A stretch of DNA of 64,000 nucleotides from Cumulibacter soli (GTDB lineage Bacteria > Actinomycetota > Actinomycetes > Mycobacteriales > Antricoccaceae). This document shows, one piece after another, positions 18,770-27,462 of the stretch. The notes under the pieces are model-generated. The model was not told the DNA's origin. It made no database searches and saw nothing but the letters and a program-made list of their open reading frames with translations. Within the stretch, counting starts at the first letter, position 1; every line of letters begins with the position of its first letter. A program made the translations under genes and the position numbers. The stretch is from the NCBI RefSeq assembly GCF_004382795.1, contig NZ_SMSG01000001.1, positions 620,001-684,000 on the forward strand. Direction: 5' to 3'.

Positions 18770-19966
18770 CTACGCGCGCTCGAAGACGGCGGCCATACCC
18801 TGCCCCGAACCGACGCACATCGTCTCGAGGCCGTACTTGACATCGCGACGCTTCATCTCGTGCACCAGCGAGGTCATGATCCGTACGCCGGTCGCAGCGA
18901 TGGGGTGCCCGAGCGAAATGCCGCCGCCGTTCACATTGAGCTTGTCTGCCTCGTTCCAACCCCAGCCCTTAGTAACCGCGAGGACCTGCGCAGCGAACGC
19001 CTCATTGAGCTCGACCAGGTCGATGTCGTCCCAGCTCAGACCGGTCTTTTCGAACAACTTCGCGACCGCCGGGACCGGTCCCCAACCCATTGTGCCGGGC
19101 TCACAACCGACGGCAGTCCAGCCGCGCAGGAACGCGATCGGCTCGAGGCCGAGTTCGTCCAACTTGTCCTCGGCGACGATCAGACAAGCCGCGGCGGCGT
19201 CGTTCTGCTGCGACGCATTGCCGGCGGTGACTACGCCGTCCTTGCGCAGCACGCGCAGCTTGCCGAGAGTCTCCATCGAAGTCCCGGGGCGCATACCCTC
19301 GTCCTTTGCGAACTGGATCGGATCACCCTTTCGCTGAGGCACCTCGACCGGCACAACCTCATCGTCGAACAGACCCTTGTCCCACGCATCGATCGCGCGC
19401 TGGTGGGAGCGCACGGAGTACTCGTCGGCTTCTTCGCGGGTGACGCCCTGCTGCGCGGCCAGGACATCGGCGGTTTCGATCATTCCGCTGATCTCGCCGT
19501 ACCGCCACGTCGGCTGCGAACGTTCCCGACCGCGATCGAGACGGTCATGCAGCGTCATCCCGCCCGCGCGAGTGCCCCAGCGCGCGCCCGTGGTGTAGTG
19601 CTCGATGCGGCTCATCGACTCGGCGCCGCCGGCGATCACCACGTCCGCGGCGCCCGACTGGACCATCATCGATGCCGTAGCGATCGACATCAGCCCGCCC
19701 GCGCAACGGCGATCGAGCTGCATACCGGGCGTCTCGGTAGGCAGGCCCGCATGCATCGCGACCCAGCGACCCAGGCACGGCGTCTCTCCGTTCGGGTAGG
19801 ACTGCGCGAAGACGACGTCCTCAATCAACTTCGGGTCGACGTCCGAACGCTTCATGACCTCCTTGACGACGGTCGCGGCCAGGTCTTCGACGGGTACGTC
19901 CTTCATCGAGCCACCGAAGGTGCCTACGGCGGTGCGGACGGGGTTCACTATGGCGGCTCTGCGCAT
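18770..19966 (-). CDS. Acetyl-CoA C-acyltransferase (thiolase)
   Basis: 398 residues from ATG 19966; AAGGAG lies 6 nt before it, so the in-frame ATG six codons upstream (19984) is less likely. The acyl-accepting cysteine lies in QLDRRCAGGLMS (C88 from this start), the general-base histidine in GGGISLGHPIAATG, and the second cysteine in ETMCVGSGQG, so the catalytic triad is complete. The enzyme cleaves 3-ketoacyl-CoA with CoA or condenses acetyl-CoA. The RRCAGGLMS variant instead of the common NRxCxSGLQ places it in the FadA/steroid-like acetyl-CoA acetyltransferase branch. The gene is leftward with the MFS exporter upstream (54 nt gap). It may act in beta-oxidation; no dedicated partner is adjacent. 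Confidence 0.92.
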   Translation of the reverse strand: MRRAAIVNPVRTAVGTFGGSMKDVPVEDLAATVVKEVMKRSDVDPKLIEDVVFAQSYPNGETPCLGRWVAMHAGLPTETPGMQLDRRCAGGLMSIATASMMVQSGAADVVIAGGAESMSRIEHYTTGARWGTRAGGMTLHDRLDRGRERSQPTWRYGEISGMIETADVLAAQQGVTREEADEYSVRSHQRAIDAWDKGLFDDEVVPVEVPQRKGDPIQFAKDEGMRPGTSMETLGKLRVLRKDGVVTAGNASQQNDAAAACLIVAEDKLDELGLEPIAFLRGWTAVGCEPGTMGWGPVPAVAKLFEKTGLSWDDIDLVELNEAFAAQVLAVTKGWGWNEADKLNVNGGGISLGHPIAATGVRIMTSLVHEMKRRDVKYGLETMCVGSGQGMAAVFERA

Positions 19967-20020
19967 GGGTATCTCCTTGTTCATTGCGTCTGCGATTGAG
20001 GGTACTTACCGACCGAACCG

Positions 20021-21457
20021 TCAGTTGGTGACGGCTTCTGCCACAGGAGTGGTGACGATCTCGCGCGGCTCCTTCGGAATGAACGCACCGAGGGTGTACG
20101 CCACGGCACAGGCGATGACCGCGAGCAGGAAGCACAACTGGAAGGGGTTGAGCGGGCCGTACGACGTCCCACCCACCACGAACGCCGAGGCCAGGATGCT
20201 GCCGTGTATGGCGGCCGCGAGCGAAGTACCCATCGACCGTGCGAGCGTGTTCACACTGTTCGCGGCGGCGGTTTGCGTTTGTGGCACGGCACTCATGATG
20301 AGGGTGGGGGCGGCGGCGTACGACAGGGCGACACCCGCCCCGACGAACATCGCGACGATGATCAGTTCCCACGCGGCGTTGACCATGAACACGCCGATCG
20401 CGAACCCGACACCGATCACCGCGATCCCCGACCTGAACGCAAACCGAGCTCCGCGTACCTTGATGAGCTTCGCCCCGGCTGGTGACAACACCATCATCAG
20501 GAAGCCCATCGGAGCGGCGCATAGGCCAGCCACGACCATCGAGGTCCCGAACCCGTAACCAGTGTCCTTCGGCGCCTGCAACAGTTCGGTGACCGCCATA
20601 TTGCACGTATACATGGCGAACCCGACGAGGATTGATGCGAGATTGGTGTAGCGGACGGTCGGCTGCAGGGTGACCGGAATGTCGACCATAGGGTGCGGCG
20701 CGCGTCGTTCGACCTTCGAGAACATGAGGCCGAACAGCATCGCCACCACGAAGCACGCGTAGACGCGCCAGTTTCCCCAGCCCCAGTCAGCGGTTTTCGT
20801 CAACCCGAACAGCAGCGATATCAGCATTCCGGAGAACGTGATCGCACCGAGGATGTCGAACGATCCGCCGGAGCGCACGGCAGACTCGGGGATGAAGAGG
20901 ACGACAGCGAGGCACGCGATCGCGCCGAACGCGGCGGAGCCCGCGAACAGCACGTGCCAGGACAGGTGCTGCGCGACGATAGCGGAGATCGGGAGTCCGA
21001 TCGCGCCGCCGATGCCGAGGGTCGCGCTCATCAAGGCCACGGCCGAACCGAGCCGTTCTTTAGGCATGATGTCGCGCATCAGGCTGATTCCGAGCGATAT
21101 CGAACCGAGCGACATTCCTTGCAGAGCGCGTCCGACGAGCATCGGAGCGAGGCTACTGGACAGCACACATACCAGCGATCCGATCACCATCATGGCCGTG
21201 GTGATCATCAGCATCCGGCGCTTGCCGATCATATCGCCAAGCCGTCCGGCAATCGGGGTGAACACCGCGCCAACCATCAGCGTCACCGTCAGCACCCACG
21301 TCGCACTCTCCCGGGATGCGCTCAAGATGCCCGGCAAATGCGGAAGTAGTGGTACGACGATCGTCTGCATGATCGAGACGGTCATACCGGTGAAGGCCAA
21401 TATGGCGATCGCCAGCGAAGGGTTCGCGGCCGGTTCTTGTTCGTTCGTTGAGTTCAT
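20021..21457 (-). CDS. MFS transporter, DHA2 (EmrB/QacA-like) drug exporter
   Basis: 478 residues from ATG 21457. The N-terminal half carries the MFS motif A as GRLGDMIGKRRML between helices 2 and 3, an Arg in GRALQGM in helix 4, and motif C-like GIGGAIGLPISAI in helix 5, which marks drug:H+ antiporters. The size and the two central extra helices fit the 14-helix DHA2 group. It lies in the cytoplasmic membrane and probably expels a toxic organic compound. No TetR or MarR regulator adjoins it, which is unusual for this group; the thiolase gene follows at 54 nt, and the esterase gene is divergent. Confidence 0.85.
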   Translation of the reverse strand: MNSTNEQEPAANPSLAIAILAFTGMTVSIMQTIVVPLLPHLPGILSASRESATWVLTVTLMVGAVFTPIAGRLGDMIGKRRMLMITTAMMVIGSLVCVLSSSLAPMLVGRALQGMSLGSISLGISLMRDIMPKERLGSAVALMSATLGIGGAIGLPISAIVAQHLSWHVLFAGSAAFGAIACLAVVLFIPESAVRSGGSFDILGAITFSGMLISLLFGLTKTADWGWGNWRVYACFVVAMLFGLMFSKVERRAPHPMVDIPVTLQPTVRYTNLASILVGFAMYTCNMAVTELLQAPKDTGYGFGTSMVVAGLCAAPMGFLMMVLSPAGAKLIKVRGARFAFRSGIAVIGVGFAIGVFMVNAAWELIIVAMFVGAGVALSYAAAPTLIMSAVPQTQTAAANSVNTLARSMGTSLAAAIHGSILASAFVVGGTSYGPLNPFQLCFLLAVIACAVAYTLGAFIPKEPREIVTTPVAEAVTN

Positions 21458-21604
21458 CGGATCCTGAGTCGCGGTGTCGTCGGGTTATCTGCCGACATTC
21501 GTTTCGTAGTGCTAACGATCGTACGCCTGCGCTTCAGCTAGGCGGAACCACCGGGTTCGCCGATGCCGGGTACGGTTCGATAGACGTCCCTAAGGAGGCC
21601 CGAT

Positions 21605-22513
21605 ATGCCCGTCGATCCCGAGGTCCAAACTGTGCTCGACGCCATCGACGCGGCCGGCAACCCACGGCTCTATATTCCGGGCGAAGAGGCGGCGGCTCGC
21701 AACTCCTATCGGGCCGCCGGGCTGGCCGCTCCCAACAGCCTGGAGGGTCTGGATGTCCGCAACATCGAGTTACCGCTCAGTGGCCGCACATTGCCGGCGC
21801 GCACCTACCAGTTAGGCGAGCCGAAGGCGACAGTGGTCTTTTTCCATGGCGGCGGCTGGGTGGTCGGCGACCTCGACACGCATGACCGGCTATGCGCGCG
21901 AATCGTGCGCGACACCGGCGCGATGGTCGTCTCGGTGGACTACCGACTCGCACCCGAGGATCCATTTCCCGCGCCGTACGAGGATTGCTGGGATGCGTTC
22001 GCCTATATCGAAGCGCGCCGAGGCGAGTTCGGTGGCCCCAAGATCGCTGTCGCCGGCGATTCAGCGGGCGGCAACCTCGCCGCGGCTGTCGCACACCAAG
22101 CGCGGGACGAAGGCGTCGCGCTGGATGCCGCGCTGCTGCTGTATCCCGCGCTGGACTGCGAGGGGCAGTATCTTTCCGCGCAACAGAACGCAAGCGGGTA
22201 CCGATTGACGGCGGACGATATGAACGCCTTCATCGCAGCGTATGCCGACGGCGCCGACCGCACGGATCCACGGATGTCGCCGATGTACGGCCAACGCGAA
22301 GGGCTTTGCCCGACGGTTATCGGGGCCGCGGGCTATGACCCGCTACGGGACGAATCCACGGCGTACGCCGAGGTACTGGCAAAGTCGGGAGTGGACGTAA
22401 CGCTGCGCCTCTACCCCACGCTGATCCACGGGTTCTTCGGCATGGCCGCGGTTTCGAAAGCGTGCGACCAGGCCGCCGCCGAACTCACCGCCGACCTCGC
22501 GCGCTACCTCTAA
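21605..22513 (+). CDS. Alpha/beta hydrolase, hormone-sensitive-lipase family esterase
   Basis: 302 residues from ATG 21605 with AAGGAGG 6 nt upstream. The oxyanion-hole motif FFHGGGWVVGDLDTHD (about residues 80-95) and the nucleophile elbow GDSAGGNLAA (about 156-165) define the HSL (family IV) esterases; the acid lies in AGYDPLRDE and the histidine in LIHGFFGM. The first 50 residues form the usual cap. Such enzymes cleave short-chain esters and some xenobiotics. The gene is monocistronic, divergent from the MFS exporter. No signal peptide is seen, so it is cytoplasmic. Confidence 0.9.
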   Translation: MPVDPEVQTVLDAIDAAGNPRLYIPGEEAAARNSYRAAGLAAPNSLEGLDVRNIELPLSGRTLPARTYQLGEPKATVVFFHGGGWVVGDLDTHDRLCARIVRDTGAMVVSVDYRLAPEDPFPAPYEDCWDAFAYIEARRGEFGGPKIAVAGDSAGGNLAAAVAHQARDEGVALDAALLLYPALDCEGQYLSAQQNASGYRLTADDMNAFIAAYADGADRTDPRMSPMYGQREGLCPTVIGAAGYDPLRDESTAYAEVLAKSGVDVTLRLYPTLIHGFFGMAAVSKACDQAAAELTADLARYL

Positions 22514-22699
22514 CCTCCTCCCCGAGCTTTCATCTCAGATGTGAGTTCTTGTCTCCATACGGGACCAAAACCAACAACCGAGATGGGCTTGGTAGCCACA
22601 GCCGACCCGCACCCATTCAGTTCCCGCCAGCCGCGGCTCCAGGTGATTACCCAATTCATTGGGCTGACTCTCGAGCGATGCAGGGACAGGTTTGTATGC

Positions 22700-22995
22700 G
22701 TGCCGAATTCCCGCCAACCTCGCCACTGGGCGGAGCTTGCAGACGAATTCGGCGCGCGTGTCAGCGCAGCTCGCCGAAGCGCGGTTTAACCCAGGAGCGC
22801 CTCGGTCAGCTCGCGGGCATCAGTCGCAATCAGGTGCAGAACATCGAGCATTCGCGCAACAACACAAAGGACCTGCGTGGCCGACCTGGCGCTGGAAACC
22901 CGACGATGGATACGGTCTTCCAATTAGCGAATGCGCTGCAGGTCGACGTATCGTTTCTGATCTTCGGCAACGGCAACGGCGACATCGACGAGTAA
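22700..22995 (+). pseudogene. XRE-family helix-turn-helix regulator with a frameshift
   Basis: Two frames together make one protein. From GTG 22700 one frame reads MPNSRQPRHWAELADEFG and continues to RVSAARR, then stops at TAA soon after (22787-22789). Shifting by one nucleotide near 22776-22780 continues as KRGLTQERLGQLAGISRN, then QVQNIEHSRNN, and ends VFQLANALQVDVSFLIFGN, stop at 22993. The joined product of about 98 residues is a typical single-domain XRE repressor with the HTH LTQERLGQLAGISRNQVQNIE intact. One missing base (for example GCCGAAAGCG read as GCCGAAGCG) explains the break. It is therefore a recent pseudogene or a sequencing error. The downstream frame alone has no good start. 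Confidence 0.7.
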
Positions 22996-23181
22996 TCCCG
23001 ATCGCCCGGCCATAAGCCGAGCGCGGCGCGCCATGGTCGCGGGCGCCTGTGACCACGACACCTCCGCTCCGCTCACACCTCGCCCCGGCCGATGACCGGG
23101 CGCGCGCTGCGGTCGGTGACCGGAGGGGTGACCACTGCGATAGATGAGCCGGAAGGCGCGAGCGGAGCAGAGGTGGTGCGA

Positions 23182-24027
23182 CTACTCGGAGGCGGTGAAG
23201 ACCTGGCGCATCTCACCTATGCCTTCGATGTGCGATTCGAGCACATCCCCCGCGCGCAGGAACTGCATCGGCTTGCGGCCTTGGCCGACGCCGGCAGGAG
23301 TGCCGGTAAAGATCAAATCGCCTGGGTACAACTCGACGATCTTCGACAGGTCCGCGATCGCCCGCGAAACGGGAAAGATCATATCCGCGGTCCGGCCGTC
23401 CTGCATCACCTCGCCGTTGACCTTCGAACCTAGCTTGATGTCGTCTTTGTTCGCGAACTCGTCGACGCTGACCACGACCGGGCCCATCGGGGCATAGTTG
23501 CGATACGACTTCGCGAGCGAGAACTGCCGGGTCCCGCGGCCTTGGTGACGACGCGCCGAAATGTCCTGTCCCATGGTCAATCCGGCAACGTGATCCCACG
23601 CTGCGGCCTCGGCGATATCGCGCCCACCCTTACCGATGACCGCAACGAGTTCGACCTCCCAGTCGATAAGGTCACCCTCGACCAGCGCTACTTCGGCGAT
23701 CGGGCCGCAGAAGGACGACGACCATTTCGTGAAGACCTGGATCTCCTCGGGAATCGCCAAGCCCGTCTCCTCGGCGTGATCGCGGAAATTCAGCCCGAGC
23801 GCGAACGTCTGCTTCGGGAACGGCACGGGAGCCTGGAAATCTTCGGGTGCGAACTCGACAGCGTCTGCCGCATCGGCTCCTGTTGCCCACGCGGTGAACT
23901 CGTCCCAGCGGTCGTAGATCGCGCTCGGGTCAGCGCTGAACTTGCCCTCGCTCACCTGCTCGACGTCCACCCCGGTTGTCGCCGTCGTCATCAGCTGTAG
24001 TCGACCGCCCACGTTCGCAATCCGCAT
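23182..24027 (-). CDS. Fumarylacetoacetate hydrolase (FAH) family protein
   Basis: 281 residues from ATG 24027. The C-terminal FAH domain begins at FALGLNFRDHAEETG (about residue 75), with the metal ligands in the DWEVELVAVIGK motif and the conserved GQDISARRHQGRG, FSLAKSYRNYAPMGP, VNGEVMQDGRTADMIF and PGDLIFTGTPAGVG blocks. The family includes 2-hydroxyhepta-2,4-diene-1,7-dioate isomerases, acylpyruvases and 2,4-diketoacid hydrolases, so it probably cleaves or isomerises a C-C bond in an aromatic catabolite. No ring-cleavage genes are near, so the substrate remains open. The N-terminal 70 residues are of the longer actinobacterial type. Confidence 0.9.
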   Translation of the reverse strand: MRIANVGGRLQLMTTATTGVDVEQVSEGKFSADPSAIYDRWDEFTAWATGADAADAVEFAPEDFQAPVPFPKQTFALGLNFRDHAEETGLAIPEEIQVFTKWSSSFCGPIAEVALVEGDLIDWEVELVAVIGKGGRDIAEAAAWDHVAGLTMGQDISARRHQGRGTRQFSLAKSYRNYAPMGPVVVSVDEFANKDDIKLGSKVNGEVMQDGRTADMIFPVSRAIADLSKIVELYPGDLIFTGTPAGVGQGRKPMQFLRAGDVLESHIEGIGEMRQVFTASE

Positions 24028-24242
24028 CTCGTCCCGTCCCGTTCATCCGTATTGAGTCGTGCCAGCACCCCGCATCGTCCTATCCCGCGGTCCAGTTTTG
24101 GGCGCGTGGTAGACAGATCAGGTGACTGGACGCACAGTCTAGAGACCACTACACGGGTTCAGTGACACCGCCAGCCGGACCAACTCGCGTCATGGTCAAG
24201 GTGAGCACTCGATGAGAACCACATGAAGGGGAGACGCACAGC

Positions 24243-24920
24243 GTGAAGTACGACGAGGTAGTGCACGGACGACGCAGCATCCGCGGCTACAAACCCATCC
24301 CGGTTCCACAGGACGTGATCCGCGAGGTCGTTGAGATGGCGATGCGCGCGCCATCCTCGATGAACACCCAACCGTGGCATCTGTATGTCATCACCGGCGA
24401 ACCGCTGGATCGAATCCGCAAGGGCAATACCGAACGAAACCTGGCGGGCGTGCCGCACTCGCGGGAGTTCCGCACCCACGACAAGTACGAGGGTGAGCAC
24501 CGCGATCGCCAGGTCGGTATCGCCAAGCAGTTGTTCGCCGCCATGGGGATCGCCCGAGAAGACAAAGACGGCCGACAGGACTGGGTCCTGCGTGGATTCC
24601 GTCAGTTCGACGCCCCGCTGTCGATCATCGTCACGTACGACCGCGAACTCGCCGGCAACGACATCGCGCCATTCGACTGTGGTGCGATCGCCAATGCGCT
24701 GGTCAACGCCGCCTGGTCGCGTGGTCTGGGGTGCGTCATCAACAGCCAGGGCATCATGCAGTCCCCAGTGGTACGCGAGCATGCCGGCATCGCTGACGAC
24801 GAAGTCATTCAGATCTCCATCGCGATGGGCTACCCGGACGACGATTTCCCCGCTAACGCGGTCGTCTCCGAACGCAAATCTATCGACGACGCCGTCGTCT
24901 GGGTCGGATTCGACGACTAG
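24243..24920 (+). CDS. Nitroreductase-family flavoprotein
   Basis: 225 residues from GTG 24243, with an AGGGGAG site about 9 nt upstream. RRSIRGYKPIPVP and APSSMNTQPWHLYVITG are the FMN-binding N-terminal motifs, and GLGCVINSQG and ISIAMGYPDDDFPANA the C-terminal ones. The family reduces nitroaromatics, quinones or flavins with NAD(P)H. The WVLRGFRQFDAPLSIIV segment replaces the usual central helix pair. The neighbouring nitronate monooxygenase (25121) suggests, but does not prove, a shared role in nitro-compound metabolism. A terminator hairpin lies right after. Confidence 0.9.
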   Translation: MKYDEVVHGRRSIRGYKPIPVPQDVIREVVEMAMRAPSSMNTQPWHLYVITGEPLDRIRKGNTERNLAGVPHSREFRTHDKYEGEHRDRQVGIAKQLFAAMGIAREDKDGRQDWVLRGFRQFDAPLSIIVTYDRELAGNDIAPFDCGAIANALVNAAWSRGLGCVINSQGIMQSPVVREHAGIADDEVIQISIAMGYPDDDFPANAVVSERKSIDDAVVWVGFDD

Positions 24921-24950
24921 CACCACATGACTGCTCATAACGCAGCCTGA

Positions 24951-24987
24951 GAGGCCGTTCATCGCGCTATACGAGATGAACGGCCTC
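24951..24987 (+). terminator. Terminator hairpin after nitroreductase
   Basis: Perfect 13-bp stem (24951-24963 with 24975-24987) around an 11-nt loop, 31 nt after the stop codon; no strong T-run follows. Confidence 0.8.
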
Positions 24988-25120
24988 CTGCTCTGCGTTT
25001 TGGGTGCGCTCGAGCGTCCACGTTGCCAAAGCCACGCAAGCACCCTTGATGAACACCGGCATAAATCGCGCCGCGGTTAAGATTTCAGGGTTCCCAACCG
25101 TTCCATGAGGGAGGCGACCC

Positions 25121-26155
25121 ATGCACTTCGAGTTCAGCACGCTTCAGCACCCGATCGTTGGTGCACCGATGGCTGGAGCCTCCACTCCGGAACTCGCCGC
25201 GGCCATCAGCGAGGCCGGCGGGCTGGGCTTCATCGCCGCCGGCTACAAGTCCACCGACGCCATGCGCAGCGAAATCGAACGGACCCGTTCCCTCACCACC
25301 AAACCGTTTGGCATCAACCTCTTCACCCCGCAACGCCAGCGCTCGGCTGAGCTTGCCGACGATTTACAGCAATACGCCGAGGTGCTCGCCCCATTCGCCG
25401 CACGGGTCGGCGCCGAGGTCGGCGAACCGCGCTTCAACGACGATGAGTTCGAGCAGAAGATCGAGGCCCTGATCGCCGATCCAATCGCGATCGTCACCTT
25501 CACCTTCGGCGCGGTAGCAGCCGACAGCATCGCGCGGCTGCGTCGCGCCGGCTCAGCCGTCGGATTCACCGTGACCAATGCCAGCGAGGCGCGCAACGCC
25601 GAGCGCCTCGGCGCGGACTTCGTGATCGCGCAGGGCGCCAACGCCGGCGGGCACCGTGGGGTGTGGTCGGTCAGCGCCGAGCCCAACTCTAAGAACGCCG
25701 TCGACGTCGTACGACGGATCCGGCCGGTCACCGAACTGCCGATCGTCGGCGCCGGTGGCGTCGGCAGCGGGACGGACGTACGCGCGTTGTTGGAGGCCGG
25801 AGCTCAAGCCGTCGCTATCGGGACTCTGCTGGTCGCCGCAGACGAGAGCTCATCGCCGGAGGCGCACAAGGACGCGCTGACCGACGAACGTTACCCGGAC
25901 GCCGCCGTGGCTCGGACATTCTCTGGGCGCTACGCTCGCGGTCTCGCGAATGAACTGATGCTGGCCGGCGAATCCGAGGCACCAGGCGCATATCCCGATG
26001 TGCATTACATGACCGCACCCATCCGCAAGGCCGCCGCACGGCGCGGCGATGCGTCACTACTCGCGTTGTGGGCCGGGTCCGGCCACCGCAACGCCGTCCG
26101 AAACCCCGCCGCGCAGATCTTCGCGAAACTCGTCGGCGAACTCGCCCAGACATGA
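25121..26155 (+). CDS. Nitronate monooxygenase (2-nitropropane dioxygenase family)
   Basis: 344 residues from ATG 25121 with GGGAGG upstream. GAPMAGASTPELAAAISEAG and GLGFIAAGYKS are the first beta-alpha units of the TIM barrel, FVIAQGANAGGHRG contains the conserved glycine-rich loop with the active-site region, and PIVGAGGVGSGTDVRALLEAGAQAV binds the FMN phosphate. The family oxidises alkyl nitronates to carbonyls plus nitrite with O2. The stop overlaps the start of the BrkB-family gene by 4 nt, so the two are co-translated. Some relatives act on other flavin-dependent oxidations. Confidence 0.92.
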   Translation: MHFEFSTLQHPIVGAPMAGASTPELAAAISEAGGLGFIAAGYKSTDAMRSEIERTRSLTTKPFGINLFTPQRQRSAELADDLQQYAEVLAPFAARVGAEVGEPRFNDDEFEQKIEALIADPIAIVTFTFGAVAADSIARLRRAGSAVGFTVTNASEARNAERLGADFVIAQGANAGGHRGVWSVSAEPNSKNAVDVVRRIRPVTELPIVGAGGVGSGTDVRALLEAGAQAVAIGTLLVAADESSSPEAHKDALTDERYPDAAVARTFSGRYARGLANELMLAGESEAPGAYPDVHYMTAPIRKAAARRGDASLLALWAGSGHRNAVRNPAAQIFAKLVGELAQT

Positions 26156-27360
26156 ACGTGACGGACCGAGGTTCTGACGACGTCCCTGATGAGGACGGCG
26201 TCACGCTTGGCCCAACAGCTGCAGCCCATCCGGACCGAGTCGCCGAACCCCAAGCCACCGACCCACGAGCCGCTGACCCTCGAGCCACTGGCCCCCGGGT
26301 CGCCCAGAGCCCCGCCGTGCAGGACGAATCTCCCAACAGCCCGGCGAGCGATGACGCCACCAGCGAGGGCATCGCAGCCCGGCGGCGTGACACCTGGACC
26401 CATGCTGTTCTCCCCAAGGTCAGTTCCGCCGATGACGGCAGGACCCGCTGGCACGATCCGGACCGCGGACCGGATCCCACCGCGACCGGACCCGTTACCC
26501 GCCGCTGGCGAAAAATCCTCGGGCGCACGATCTCCAAGGCTTGGGGCGACTCCCTGTTCGGGATGAGCGCGCAGGCAGCGTTCTGGTCGGCGCTGTCGAC
26601 CGCACCGATGTTGCTGGCCTTGCTGGGTCTGTTAATCCCATTAGTCCGCGCGATCGACCCATCCTGGATACCGGCCGTCCGCGAGGAAATCTTCGCGCTC
26701 CTCAACAGCATCTTCACCGAGGAGGTCGCCGAGGGGCTTATCGGCAATGCGGTGGACACGATCCTTGACAGTCAGACGAGCGCGATCTCGATCGGACTTA
26801 TATTGACGTTCTGGGCCGGCTCCTCGGCGATGGCGGCCTTCGTCGAATCCATCACGATCGCCTACAACCAGCACGAGGTGCGACATCCGGTCAAAGAGCG
26901 CATCTTCGCTCTCGGCCTGTACCTCGTCGCGCTCGTGTTCGGCATCGTCCTGCTACCGCTCTTGGCCATCGGACCCGACTATCTGGTCGGCTTCTTCCCT
27001 CAAGATGTCCAGGGCGACATTGACGTAGCGATCCAGGTGAGTTACTTCCCGGCCGTGGGCGTCCTGCTGATTCTGCTCCTCACGACCCTGTACAAGGTCG
27101 CGCCGAAACATCGGCATCCCTGGAAGCGCGGACTCGGCGGCGCCGTACTGGCCGCGATCGTGTTCATCGTCGCGTCGATAGGCCTACGCATCTACCTGCA
27201 GTACGTTTATTCGCACGGTCTGACCTACGGTGCGCTGGCGACGCCCATCGCCTACCTGCTGTTCTACTATTTCGCGGCGATCGCCATCATCATTGGCGCA
27301 CAGTTCAACAATGCGCTGCTCGAGTACCACCCGCCGCGCAAGGTTTACGGCCGCACGTAG
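26152..27360 (+). CDS. YihY/BrkB-family inner-membrane protein
   Basis: 402 residues from ATG 26152, which overlaps the previous stop (ATGA); a longer upstream frame would run into the nitronate monooxygenase gene and is rejected. The first 120 residues are hydrophilic and low in complexity, with an imperfect repeat TDPRAADPRATGPR. The membrane domain follows with about six segments (for example TAPMLLALLGLLIPLV, LYLVALVFGIVLLPLLAI, VGVLLILLLTTLYKVAP, ATPIAYLLFYYFAAIAIIIG). The signature QAAFWSALSTAPMLL and LYKVAPKHRHPWKRGLGGA are family motifs. Once called ribonuclease BN, the family is now of unknown function, probably in envelope biology or transport. Confidence 0.9.
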   Translation: MNVTDRGSDDVPDEDGVTLGPTAAAHPDRVAEPQATDPRAADPRATGPRVAQSPAVQDESPNSPASDDATSEGIAARRRDTWTHAVLPKVSSADDGRTRWHDPDRGPDPTATGPVTRRWRKILGRTISKAWGDSLFGMSAQAAFWSALSTAPMLLALLGLLIPLVRAIDPSWIPAVREEIFALLNSIFTEEVAEGLIGNAVDTILDSQTSAISIGLILTFWAGSSAMAAFVESITIAYNQHEVRHPVKERIFALGLYLVALVFGIVLLPLLAIGPDYLVGFFPQDVQGDIDVAIQVSYFPAVGVLLILLLTTLYKVAPKHRHPWKRGLGGAVLAAIVFIVASIGLRIYLQYVYSHGLTYGALATPIAYLLFYYFAAIAIIIGAQFNNALLEYHPPRKVYGRT

Positions 27361-27462
27361 ACCCAGGCCCCGGATCCCTCGCTCGGCATCGGGTTGCTTG
27401 ATGTGCTCCGGGTTCACCGACGCTCCTGGCTCAGGATCGTCGGTGTCCACCGAGAAGATCGG

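Noticed and set aside
18860-19999. 379-codon plus-strand frame across the thiolase gene
   Set aside because: Shadow of the thiolase, whose active-site motifs are intact on the minus strand.
20693-21349. 218-codon plus-strand frame in the MFS gene
   Set aside because: Antisense to transmembrane helices; composition rich in His/Arg/Glu with no family signal.
24159-25043. 294-codon minus-strand frame over the nitroreductase
   Set aside because: The opposite strand carries clear nitroreductase motifs; this translation has none.
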